Positions 9,986-18,364 of a DNA stretch of 64,000 bases are shown one piece after another. A program made the translations under genes and the position numbers. The stretch is from Mesonia ostreae (GTDB taxonomy: Bacteria; Bacteroidota; Bacteroidia; Flavobacteriales; Flavobacteriaceae): NCBI RefSeq assembly GCF_031845265.1, contig NZ_JAVRBG010000009.1, positions 62,001 through 126,000 on the forward strand, written 5' to 3'. Within the stretch, counting starts at the first letter, position 1. Every line of letters begins with the position of its first letter. Under the pieces are notes generated by a model. That model was not told where the DNA came from. It worked only from the letters and a program-made list of their open reading frames with translations, and searched no databases.

Positions 9986-10735
9986 TTAATTCCAATTATT
10001 ATATGGGGTTAACACCGTTTGGACGCTAGAGTCTTGAAGCATTTTTCTTAGCGTTTTGTAACTTTTTAAAATCTTAACGGAATACGTACTGTGCATGACC
10101 CAAAAGTTCTTTTTTTTCTTCGGAAAATATTTTGAAATTACAGCGTAATCCGTAAAATCTGAGGAGATCTCTAAATCTTTCTGCTTTTGAAGCTGCGCTT
10201 TTATCTCTTGAATACTTTTAGCTAATTCCTCTTCCGTTTTTTGATGTAGATTGATGGGGAGGTAATAACTGGTGCGATAGCCTTTTTTTTGAAAAATATT
10301 TAAAAGTTCTGCTTGGGAAGATTCAATAATAACCTGACTTGGATTGATTTCCGCGGAAGCGATACCTTTTTCAATGCGATTAAACACCGCCTGTTGATTT
10401 GTTGGCGTCAAATTTTTAAGATCTAACCACATTCCTAGTTTTTTGTTGCTCACATGATTTACATATTCTTTAAAAGACAAGCCGGTAGATGGGGCAGGAG
10501 GATGATTCACCTCAAGCCAATCACCCTCTTTTTGATATACTAAATCCAGTTCGATACCTTTAAAACGGGATTGGCTGTTTTCTAGTTTTTTAAGATCGTT
10601 TGCACGATGAGCCCAAACTTTGTCGTAGTAGCCGTAAAACTCTATGCGCTTGCTGCTATAACGATACGCAATCGCCAAAATCAAGAACACGGCAAGTATA
10701 GCAATAAAAATCATCTTAGTCTTTTTGCGCATCAT
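9986..10735 (-). CDS. membrane-anchored GDPD-like phosphodiesterase
   Basis: A 249-residue protein with one N-terminal hydrophobic anchor (about residues 8-25). The following sequence WAHRANDLKKLENSQSRF...GIELDLVYQ...LEVNHPP fits the active-site pattern of glycerophosphodiester phosphodiesterases: HR...EN, ELD and a second His. GDPD enzymes hydrolyse glycerophosphodiesters in a TIM barrel; here the motif spacing is compressed, so the substrate may differ and a FAM151/menorin-like assignment is an alternative. Its start overlaps the 3' end of the phosphoethanolamine transferase gene by 20 bases, so the two are translationally linked and may share a lipid pathway. It also carries a TTCCGCGGAAGC motif near 10350. 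Confidence 0.65.
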   Translation of the reverse strand: MMRKKTKMIFIAILAVFLILAIAYRYSSKRIEFYGYYDKVWAHRANDLKKLENSQSRFKGIELDLVYQKEGDWLEVNHPPAPSTGLSFKEYVNHVSNKKLGMWLDLKNLTPTNQQAVFNRIEKGIASAEINPSQVIIESSQAELLNIFQKKGYRTSYYLPINLHQKTEEELAKSIQEIKAQLQKQKDLEISSDFTDYAVISKYFPKKKKNFWVMHSTYSVKILKSYKTLRKMLQDSSVQTVLTPYNNWN

Positions 10736-12336
10736 AATCTATTTTACCCTTAATTAGCCTTGGTTTTTCAACGTAGGTAGAATAATAAATGCTTTTAGTT
10801 TTATCTAAAGCATGAAAAGAAATCTGACTCAAATCCGCGAAAGCGTGAATAAATTCATCCATTAAATACTTTCTATTTTCAATTTTAGCAACCTCTACAC
10901 TTAATTTTAATTGCTCCTTAAATTGCGGAGAAACCCAGGTGATATAAGGAATTTCGAACATGCCGTTGGTGCCAATATCTTCGCTGTGTCCCGCATTATC
11001 ATAATCATCAAAGACATCATCTCCGTGATCTGAAAAATACAACATATATGAGGAAGTCTGCTGTGCTTTTAACTGTTCTAAGAGTTCGTTGATAATATAA
11101 TCGTTGTAGCGAACAGAATTATCATATTCATTAATAAATCGATACGCTCTCTCGTGTTGAAACTTCGTTTTTGGAGTGTCATTAAAATGCTCGTAGGTAT
11201 TGGGATAGCGTTCTTTATACCCCAAATGTGTCCCCGAAAGATGCAAAAAAAATCATTTTGTAAGTCGCAGAATCTTGTAAAGCCTCGTTGAATGCAGGTA
11301 ATAAAACCTCGTCGTAACTTTTTCGGTTATAATTATCAGTGTTTAAAAACTTCTTTTCATTCGCGGCATTACCAATCAAAGTAGGCACAGATTCGTTGAT
11401 GCCCACAGGCCGCTGATTAGAAAGCCAAAAAGTCTTGTATCCCGCTTGGTTAGCCAGTTGAATTATAGAAGCGTTTTCTTTTTTTCTTTTGTTTTCAAAA
11501 GAATTTAAGGTGAGAATTTTATTTAAAGCGGTGACGGTATGCACGTGCGGCGTGATCACATCTTTAGAAATCCATAATTCTATTTGTTTCGCTAAGAGCG
11601 GATTTGTATTTCGGTAATATCCATATAGCGACATATGATTTCTATTGGTAGATTCTCCTATAATTACCACTCCTATTTTAGGAGCATTAGCATTTTTTTT
11701 CACTTCCTTTAAATAAGGAGAACTAGGTTGAGCCAGTGTTTTTTTAATCAGTTTTTTGGTGGCTTTATAGTCTGCGTAGGAAGTTTTGGTGGTGTAGAGA
11801 ATATTAAATTCAGAAAACTTCCAATGTATGAGGTATGCTGAAACTACCGCGAGACCAAGTAATCCCATTTTTATAATTATTCGCAATGAAGGTTTTAAGT
11901 CAAGCTGGAATATCATCTTTCTCTTAAAAAGCGTGTATGCGTAGCCCAAAAGATAAAGTATAAAAATCCCCGCCAAGAATAAAAAAGTACTGCTAATATA
12001 GACTTCTAGAAACTCTGAAGTTTCTTGAGCATTGGTTTCAAAAATGACAAATAGGGCAGAGGCGCTCAGTTTTACCTGATAAATATGATAAAAGTTAAGC
12101 TTTATCAATAAAAGAAAACTCAGTATAAAACCAATAATCCAAGAGATAATAGCTTTTAGCTTTACGGAAGAAATTAAAAAGCAAAGCGCATAAAAGAATG
12201 CGGTGAGCAGGGTGAAATTACAGACTTCCCGAATAAAATCTGCTTGTTGGGGAATTAAAAAAATTCCGCTAAGGCATAACACCAATAGCGGAATTGATAA
12301 TAAAATACTATGTGCAAGATTGTTTTTTGTAAACAT
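10716..12336 (-). pseudogene. lipid A-type phosphoethanolamine transferase (EptA-like), frameshifted in an 8-base homopolymer
   Basis: Two overlapping frames together make one EptA/sulfatase-fold protein. The N-terminal part has five hydrophobic helices followed by the periplasmic hydrolase start with IGESTNRNHMSLYGY, whose Thr is the phosphoethanolamine-accepting nucleophile in this family. The C-terminal part supplies HLSGTH and the metal-binding SDHGDDVFD. The break is at an 8-A run on the plus strand (11245-11252): with seven bases the protein reads ...MIFLHLSGTHLGYKE... without interruption. I start it at ATG 12336 (MFTKNNLAHS); a TTG lies 24 bases upstream. The lesion may be a real mutation, a slippage switch or a sequencing error. 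If intact, it would decorate lipid A or another glycolipid in the outer leaflet of the inner membrane. Confidence 0.85.
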
Positions 12337-12445
12337 AAATTTGTCAGCGTATTCTACCAATCAAGTTGTTAGATATTTAGCTCAAAAACTGATTTAGCAT
12401 TCATCACAAATTTAGAAGAAATCTGCAAACCCCGACTTATTAAAT

Positions 12446-13843
12446 TTAGTTTATATCACCCACCATATCTTCTGGTTTCACCCAAGCATCAAACTCTTCC
12501 GCAGTAGTGTAACCTAAATTCACGGCTTCTTCTCTTAAAGTAGTTCCGTTTTTATGCGCTGTATTTGCAATTTCAGCAGCTTTATAATATCCAATTTTGG
12601 TATTTAAAGCAGTTACCAACATCAAACTGTTTTGCAACAACTCATCAATACGTTCTTGGTTAGGCTCAATACCTGCGGCACAATGCTCTTCAAAAGAGAC
12701 ACAAGAATCTCCAATAAGCTCGGCGCTTTGCAGTAAGTTGGCGGCCATGACAGGTTTAAAAACGTTCAGTTCAAACTGCCCTTGCATCCCGCCAACGCTA
12801 ATCGCCACATCATTCCCCATCACTTGCGCACAAACCATGGTTAAAGCTTCACATTGGGTTGGGTTCACTTTTCCTGGCATAATAGAAGAACCAGGCTCGT
12901 TTGCAGGAATGTTGATTTCTCCAATTCCGCTTCGAGGTCCAGACGCTAACATTCTAATATCATTACCTATTTTATTTAAGGCAACAGCGAGTTGCTTCAA
13001 TGCGCCGTGACTTTCTACCAAAGCATCGTGCGCTGCCAAGGCTTCAAATTTATTTTTAGCTGAAGTAAAAGGAAGTTCCGTAAATTTTGCGATATGCTTT
13101 GCCACATTTACAGCGTAATCTTTAGGCGTGTTTAATCCCGTACCTACCGCAGTTCCTCCTAGAGCTAATTCTCCCAAATGCGGAAGTGTTGCTTCCAAGG
13201 CTTTTAAACCGTGATCCAATTGAGAAGCATAACCTCCAAATTCTTGACCCAAAGTTAGGGGCGTAGCATCCATAAAATGCGTCCGACCTATTTTTACGAT
13301 TTTTTTAAATTCTTCTGCTTTTTTCTGAAGGGTATCTCTTAACTGCTTTACTCCAGGAATCGTTACTTCCACGATTTTCTTATAGGTAGCGATATGCATT
13401 CCTGTGGGAAAAGTATCGTTAGAAGACTGAGATTTATTTACATCATCATTTGGTTGAAGCGTTTTATCGCCTTCGCCAATGGTTTTTCCTGCCAATTGAT
13501 GTGCGCGATTTGCGATTACCTCATTCACGTTCATATTACTTTGCGTCCCTGATCCAGTTTGCCAAATCACCAATGGAAATTGGTCATCATGCTTGCCTTC
13601 TAAAATTTCGTCGCAAACCTTTGCGATAAGATCTCTTTTTTCTTTAGGAAGAACTCCTGCTGCTTCGTTGGTGTAGGCCGCAGCTTTTTTCAAATAAGCG
13701 AATCCGTAAACGATTTCTAAAGGCATAGAAGCCGCGGGACCTATTTTAAAGTTATTTCTAGAACGCTCGGTTTGCGCTCCCCAAAGTTTATCGGCAGGTA
13801 CTTTTACCTCGCCCATAGTGTCTTTCTCTATTCTATATTCCAT
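12446..13843 (-). CDS. fumC: class II fumarate hydratase
   Basis: A 465-residue protein of full FumC length. The fumarase/aspartase signature GSSIMPGKVNPTQCEA is present around residue 318, with the upstream TGSGTQSNMN and GRTHFMDATPLTLGQE blocks that build the composite active site of the tetramer. It interconverts fumarate and L-malate in the TCA cycle. A TAAATTTG box read on the minus strand (plus 13872-13879) lies 29 bases upstream of the ATG and is a plausible promoter -7 element. The downstream neighbour on the same strand is the EptA-like gene, 109 bases away. Confidence 0.96.
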   Translation of the reverse strand: MEYRIEKDTMGEVKVPADKLWGAQTERSRNNFKIGPAASMPLEIVYGFAYLKKAAAYTNEAAGVLPKEKRDLIAKVCDEILEGKHDDQFPLVIWQTGSGTQSNMNVNEVIANRAHQLAGKTIGEGDKTLQPNDDVNKSQSSNDTFPTGMHIATYKKIVEVTIPGVKQLRDTLQKKAEEFKKIVKIGRTHFMDATPLTLGQEFGGYASQLDHGLKALEATLPHLGELALGGTAVGTGLNTPKDYAVNVAKHIAKFTELPFTSAKNKFEALAAHDALVESHGALKQLAVALNKIGNDIRMLASGPRSGIGEINIPANEPGSSIMPGKVNPTQCEALTMVCAQVMGNDVAISVGGMQGQFELNVFKPVMAANLLQSAELIGDSCVSFEEHCAAGIEPNQERIDELLQNSLMLVTALNTKIGYYKAAEIANTAHKNGTTLREEAVNLGYTTAEEFDAWVKPEDMVGDIN

Positions 13844-14239
13844 GAAATTGTAAGTTTTTTGTAACTAATTACAAATTTAATGATTTCCGTTAGGATAGCG
13901 TAAGAAGTTCTCACAATAAGTCTAGATTCTCTCCATTAGAATTTTCCTTTTTTAGCTTTTAGGAAGAAATCAGATTTATTGGTCTTAGAAGTAGGATGTG
14001 AATTTTTAGGAAAACGAGATTCCTTGTCAAGAATAATCAATGAATACAAAATTTAATCTTAAATTTATAAAAATCAGAATAGAAAATTAATTAATATTTT
14101 TAGAAGAAAACAAGTACAAAGGTTTTCATTGATCCTGATTATTAAAACCCTACCAGTTAATAAAAGCCAGATTAGCAAACTATTTGGAGTAACTTTAAAA
14201 TTTAAACTGAAAATTAATAGTCTAAAACCTTAGATTTTG
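13844..14239. other. AT-rich intergenic region between divergent fumC and the 60-residue membrane protein
   Basis: About 400 bases, very AT-rich, with no convincing reading frame, tRNA or hairpin. The left end should hold the fumC promoter (minus) and the right end the promoter listed at 14240-14272. No known riboswitch or repeat was recognised. Confidence 0.5.
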
Positions 14240-14272
14240 TTTGTATTAAATTTCAAATTTTATGTATCTTTG
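14240..14272 (+). promoter_or_regulatory. Bacteroidota sigma-A type promoter
   Basis: TTTG (14240-14243), 21-base spacer, TATCTTTG (14265-14272), close to the TTTG / TAnnTTTG consensus of Bacteroidota. It sits 26 bases before the ATG of the 60-residue protein. Confidence 0.7.
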
Positions 14273-14298
14273 AACAAATTCTTTTAAACTTATAAATT

Positions 14299-14481
14299 AT
14301 GATGTTCGAATTTGATCAGTACCTTGGCTTTTTAGCGTTCGCTGGTATCGCTTTAATCGGTTTTTGGTTAATGGTATTTTTACTGACTTTCGCTGTACCT
14401 TACTGGATAGGAGGTTCTTTATTGGAAATGTTTAAAGAGAAGAAAGAGGAAAAACGTAGAAAGAAAGAAGCGCTCAAGTAA
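14299..14481 (+). CDS. 60-residue membrane protein of unknown function
   Basis: MMFEFDQYLGF followed by one long hydrophobic stretch (about residues 10-38, possibly a hairpin of two helices) and a strongly basic/acidic tail rich in Lys and Glu (EKKEEKRRKKEALK). I do not recognise the family. It is flanked by a near-consensus promoter and a strong terminator, so it is a genuine independent transcription unit. The charged tail should face the cytoplasm by the positive-inside rule. Confidence 0.7.
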   Translation: MMFEFDQYLGFLAFAGIALIGFWLMVFLLTFAVPYWIGGSLLEMFKEKKEEKRRKKEALK

Positions 14482-14498
14482 ATGCACTTCATATATAT

Positions 14499-14533
14499 AA
14501 AAAAAGGAAGCTAAAATTTAGCTTCCTTTTTTT
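14499..14533. terminator. bidirectional terminator between convergent genes
   Basis: AAAAAGGAAGCTAAA pairs perfectly with TTTAGCTTCCTTTTT. It has an A run on one side and a T run on the other, so it can stop both the small plus-strand gene and the minus-strand receptor gene. Confidence 0.88.
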
Positions 14534-14564
14534 ATGTCCTTTTGTGAAAGGAGTTATGAAGGGA

Positions 14565-17075
14565 TTAACCTTCATAGTCTCCTCCTTCATCCATTCCTTG
14601 ATTATTATTTCCATTACGCCCTCTTTGATTTTTAGGCTGATTAAATCTATACACCACACCTAAAGTAATTTGTCTCTCTCTCCATTGGAACTCACTATTT
14701 GACGTAAAATAATCTAAATCATCTACACCGTTTCTATTGTTTGTAAAAGAGCTTCTTTTTCTTGTATTAAACACATCACTTACGTTTAATGAAATGGTAG
14801 CAACATCTTTGATTATGTCTTTGCTAAAAGCCAAATTCATAAAAAATATACCGTCACTTTCTGTAGTCGCATTTCTACTGGGTCCTCTATAAAACCCTGT
14901 AGTTTGCCACTGTATATCACTAGGTAGGGTAACTTTAGAACTAAAACGAGCAAACCAACTCGTATTTTCTGAGTCATAATTTACACCATTAAAATCTCCC
15001 TTAGTGGTAGAATTATAAATATTAAAACTTCCGTTAAGTCTAAGCCATTTTTGAGGGTTATAAATAATACCTAACTCTCCTCCAAAACGATCGTTTTCTG
15101 CTAAGTTAATTGGGATAGATCTAATTATTTTTTCTCCATCTGTGGTGGTATTTCCCGTATCTTCTTGAATACGCTCAAAAGATTCGGTTTCGTGCTGGTA
15201 ATAAATAGAGGAAGTTAAGGTTAATTTATCCCATTGTTTAAGGTAGCCAATATCAAAAGCATCAGAATATGCAGGATCTAAATCTGGATTTCCTTGAAAT
15301 ATATTGGTTCTACTAGATCTAGATGGGAAAGGATTAATGTACCAACCACGCGGACGGTTAATTCTTCGGTTATAACCTATAGAAATATTCTCCTCTTCTC
15401 CTAACTCATATATTAAATTTACCGTAGGGAAAAGGCCTAAATAATCCTTATCAAAATTTACATCTATATCTGTTCCTAACTCATCTTGCAAGGCATTTTC
15501 ATCAGAAAATTCAGAATCTATTTTTCCTTTTAACTGCGTTTGTTCTAAACGCAAGCCTAATAGGAATGAAAACTTACCAATTTTATTACCATACTGTGTG
15601 TAAACGGCATTTACATTTTCCTTGTATGTAAACTTATTGGTTAATAATGAATCTATTTCAAATTGATTCGTTTCTAAATTGAGACTTTCTGAATTATAAT
15701 CGGTGATTTGTTCTTCAAAATTACCTCGGTAACCAGCCTCAAACTGTGCTTCTCCCATAGGTAATACATAATCTGCTTGAATAAGAAATTCTTTCTGCTT
15801 TTCATTTTCAAATATTCTATCTCTTCCTTGCAAAGTTTCTGTAGGAAAATTAAAGTTTTCTACAATAGAAGTAGGTCGGTCTTCATTATCATAAGAATAT
15901 TGTAAATCGGCAGTTAATTTATGTCCTTCATCATTAAATTTATTCTCATAATTTAAAGCATATTGATAGCTTTCATCCTCTTCTTTCTCAGTTTCGGCTC
16001 TAGTGGTTTCATTCACTAGAGTATTATTTAAATAACGAGAAGTATAATTGGTACTTATATCTTTATCATCCCCAAAACGCATAAATACGCTTCCTGTAAT
16101 AGAAGAGCTTTCGGTTAGATAATATTGCATTCCTAAGTTAGTATTAATTCCTTGACGTCTGCGATCATAATCCCTATCTTCTATAGATCTATCTACACTC
16201 AAACTGTCTCCATAATAGCGGTTATCAAAGAAAGCATTTCCTGGCGCTTTTCTATAATAAACCCCTGTGGTATTAAAAATATTAAACTTATCTGTTCTTA
16301 AATTCAGGTTCGCTGAAATAGAACTGTTGGCAGGATATCCCAAGTTGGCCGAAACTGAACCGTTTAAGCCTAAAGTCTTTTCTTTTCTTAGAATGATATT
16401 TAAAATTCCGGCGGTACCTTCCGCATCATAACGCGCAGAAGGAGAGGTGATTACTTCTACACGCTCAATAGCATCTGCCGGAAGTTGTTTAAAGACATCT
16501 GTATCACCAAATCCTGCCATAGCAGAAGGTTTCCCGTTAATTAAAATTTTAACGTTCTCATTTCCGCGTAAGCTAATAGCGCCTTCTACATCTACAGTAA
16601 CCGATGGGACATTACTTAAAGCATCACTAACCGTGGCTCCTTGGGTGGTTAAATCTTTACCAATATTATAGATTTTTTTATCTAATCTTACATCTACTTG
16701 AGTAGTTTCTGATCTCACTACAACCTCATCCAAGCTATCTGCATTAAGCCCTAATCTTACGGTCCCAAGACTCATATCTTTGGAAATAGTTCTATTATTA
16801 AACTTCTTTGGTTTAAATGAGATGTATTCTACGATAATATTATAGGTTCCTTCTTTCACTTCGATAGAGAAGTTTCCGTCAAAATCGGTAACTCCTCCTT
16901 GCGGAGAAAGTTTACCGGAAGGATCATTAAAGGTAATCGTGGCATATTCTAAAGGGATTCCTGCATCTTCATCTGTAACGCTACCCGAAACAGTGTAATT
17001 ATTCTGAGCAAAACTAGCTACAGAAAGGAATAAAAATAATTTTAATACTACGAAATTGCGTAGAGATTGGTTCAT
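14565..17075 (-). CDS. TonB-dependent-receptor-like outer membrane beta-barrel protein
   Basis: About 836 residues from the chosen ATG at 17075 (MNQSLRNFVVLKLFLFLSVASFAQ, a clear signal peptide); the frame stays open to 17108. Order of domains: signal peptide, carboxypeptidase-regulatory-like beta-sandwich (YTVSGSVTDEDAGIPLEYAT), plug-like segment (EVVV, LSNVPSVTVDVEGAISLRG, INGKPSAM, IERVEVITSPSARYDAEG), then a large C-terminal barrel matching the OMP_b-brl_3 type. It likely binds a nutrient or acts with a periplasmic partner; no SusD-like gene is adjacent, so the substrate cannot be inferred. The C-terminal tail (NQRGRNGNNNQGMDEGGDYEG) is Gly/Asn-rich and not barrel-like. Confidence 0.9.
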   Translation of the reverse strand: MNQSLRNFVVLKLFLFLSVASFAQNNYTVSGSVTDEDAGIPLEYATITFNDPSGKLSPQGGVTDFDGNFSIEVKEGTYNIIVEYISFKPKKFNNRTISKDMSLGTVRLGLNADSLDEVVVRSETTQVDVRLDKKIYNIGKDLTTQGATVSDALSNVPSVTVDVEGAISLRGNENVKILINGKPSAMAGFGDTDVFKQLPADAIERVEVITSPSARYDAEGTAGILNIILRKEKTLGLNGSVSANLGYPANSSISANLNLRTDKFNIFNTTGVYYRKAPGNAFFDNRYYGDSLSVDRSIEDRDYDRRRQGINTNLGMQYYLTESSSITGSVFMRFGDDKDISTNYTSRYLNNTLVNETTRAETEKEEDESYQYALNYENKFNDEGHKLTADLQYSYDNEDRPTSIVENFNFPTETLQGRDRIFENEKQKEFLIQADYVLPMGEAQFEAGYRGNFEEQITDYNSESLNLETNQFEIDSLLTNKFTYKENVNAVYTQYGNKIGKFSFLLGLRLEQTQLKGKIDSEFSDENALQDELGTDIDVNFDKDYLGLFPTVNLIYELGEEENISIGYNRRINRPRGWYINPFPSRSSRTNIFQGNPDLDPAYSDAFDIGYLKQWDKLTLTSSIYYQHETESFERIQEDTGNTTTDGEKIIRSIPINLAENDRFGGELGIIYNPQKWLRLNGSFNIYNSTTKGDFNGVNYDSENTSWFARFSSKVTLPSDIQWQTTGFYRGPSRNATTESDGIFFMNLAFSKDIIKDVATISLNVSDVFNTRKRSSFTNNRNGVDDLDYFTSNSEFQWRERQITLGVVYRFNQPKNQRGRNGNNNQGMDEGGDYEG

Positions 17076-17157
17076 CATCATTGGGATTGTTTTGTAGCTA
17101 AGACCCAAAAGGAGAAAGATGGTTTAATGAAATTTTGTTAAAATTGAGTTAATAAAA

Positions 17158-17185
17158 AATCCGCTTTAAATGAATAAAGCGGATT
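17158..17185 (-). terminator. terminator of the LTxxQ-type periplasmic protein gene
   Basis: On the minus strand AATCCGCTTTA pairs with TAAAGCGGATT and is followed by a T run. It lies 20 bases after the stop of the gene at 17205-17591 and before the receptor gene on the same strand. Confidence 0.8.
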
Positions 17186-17204
17186 ATAAATAAGATTTTC
17201 AATT

Positions 17205-17591
17205 TTAATTGTTTTGCACTTTCTTTTGATTAATTTTTCTTTTCTCCTTAATCCACTTTATATAGGTATCATACTGTGGACCAGTTAAAATATCTCTCAT
17301 TTCTTTAACCTTATTAATTTCTAGAGCCGAGATTTGTTCCGATTTTTCGGAAATAATCATATCAGAATTTAAAAGCTCTTTTTCCCTCATTTTAAATTCG
17401 GTTAATTTAATTTTAGCTAATTTTTGCTGTTTTCCAGTTAAGGCAAGTTCTTGAGTTAGAGATTTAAGTTCTTTATCAACAACATCAGTTACAGTAGCAG
17501 AAGGATTCCCTTGAATTAAATCTTGTGCGTTTATATTCATAGAACTGGTACCAAATAGTACTAAAGTTAAAATAAGTATTAATTTTTTCAT
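17205..17591 (-). CDS. small periplasmic protein, Spy/CpxP-like in pattern
   Basis: A 128-residue protein with a signal peptide (MKKLILILTLVLFGTSSMNINAQ) and an all-helical charged mature part. The phrases ELALTGKQQKLAKIKLTEF and DILTGPQYDTYIKW recall the paired LTxxQ motifs of Spy/CpxP proteins, which act as periplasmic chaperones or stress sensors. The resemblance is in pattern only and the assignment is an inference. A TATGTTTG box on the minus strand (plus 17661-17668) is a likely -7 element. It has its own terminator. Confidence 0.7.
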   Translation of the reverse strand: MKKLILILTLVLFGTSSMNINAQDLIQGNPSATVTDVVDKELKSLTQELALTGKQQKLAKIKLTEFKMREKELLNSDMIISEKSEQISALEINKVKEMRDILTGPQYDTYIKWIKEKRKINQKKVQNN

Positions 17592-17841
17592 GATTGTTTT
17601 TATGTTTAATATAATAGGAAACAGCTATTTAAGCGGTTAAAAACATGTTAAAAATAAAAACAAACATAGTTCAGAAAAGAGTAGAGCGAGTGTTTTAATT
17701 GCTAGATTCAATAAAATTATAAGACAATCAAGGTCAATTTTTCCATTTAGATTTCCATTAATTAAGTTACAGTATGATCAGTTTTAAAAATGTTCTTCAA
17801 TTTTATCTAAGACAAATTCAATACAATTGATTTATAACATT

Positions 17842-18186
17842 TTAAGAAATAATATCCTTAATTTTTTCTGGAGGCCTTCCAATAACTGCTGTCTCATCGC
17901 ATACTACAATGGGACGCTCAATTAATTTTGGATGTTCTTGCATAGCTTGTATCAGCTCATCATCAGACAGTTTTTTGTCTTTATAATTTTCTTTCCAATC
18001 CTTTTCATTTTTTCTGATAAGCTCTTCGGCAGAAATACCCAAAAGACTTAACACTTCCTTTATTTCTTCCTTTTCCATAGGAATATCTAAGTATTTTACA
18101 ATCTGAAAATCCTGTCCAGATTCTGCTAATATATTAAGTCCTTCTCTAGATTTAGAACATCTAGGATTATGGTAAATTTTAATCAT
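17842..18186 (-). CDS. arsC: ArsC/Spx-family protein (glutaredoxin-dependent arsenate reductase type)
   Basis: A 114-residue thioredoxin-fold protein. The N-terminal IYHNPRCSKSREGLNIL carries the catalytic Cys (C10) of glutaredoxin-coupled arsenate reductases, and ERPIVV near residue 91 is the conserved cis-Pro region. Characterised members reduce arsenate to arsenite. No arsenite pump or ars regulator is next to it, so it may serve a general thiol function; YffB-type proteins are the main alternative. Confidence 0.85.
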   Translation of the reverse strand: MIKIYHNPRCSKSREGLNILAESGQDFQIVKYLDIPMEKEEIKEVLSLLGISAEELIRKNEKDWKENYKDKKLSDDELIQAMQEHPKLIERPIVVCDETAVIGRPPEKIKDIIS

Positions 18187-18301
18187 AATTTTTAATTTTT
18201 ATTAAAATAGAATTTTTAGTTGATTTTTTCACAAAAGATTACTTTTTATTCGGCAGTAAACTACTAAATTTGAGTGTTTTATACTTCAGTTCTATATTTT
18301 T

Positions 18302-18364
18302 ACTAACGACTAACGACTAACGACTAACGACTAACGACTAACGACTAACGACTAACGACTAACG
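18302..18364. repeat. tandem repeat (ACTAACG) x 9
   Basis: Nine perfect head-to-tail copies of the 7-mer ACTAACG, 63 bases in all. On the minus strand the unit reads CGTTAGT, and the copy nearest prfB provides its TAG stop codon and most of the last Arg codon. Because 7 is not a multiple of 3, a stop appears in every frame at short intervals. Confidence 0.97.

Noticed and set aside
18302..18364. Possible CRISPR-like array
   Set aside because: The repeat is a 7-mer without spacers; it is a simple tandem repeat.
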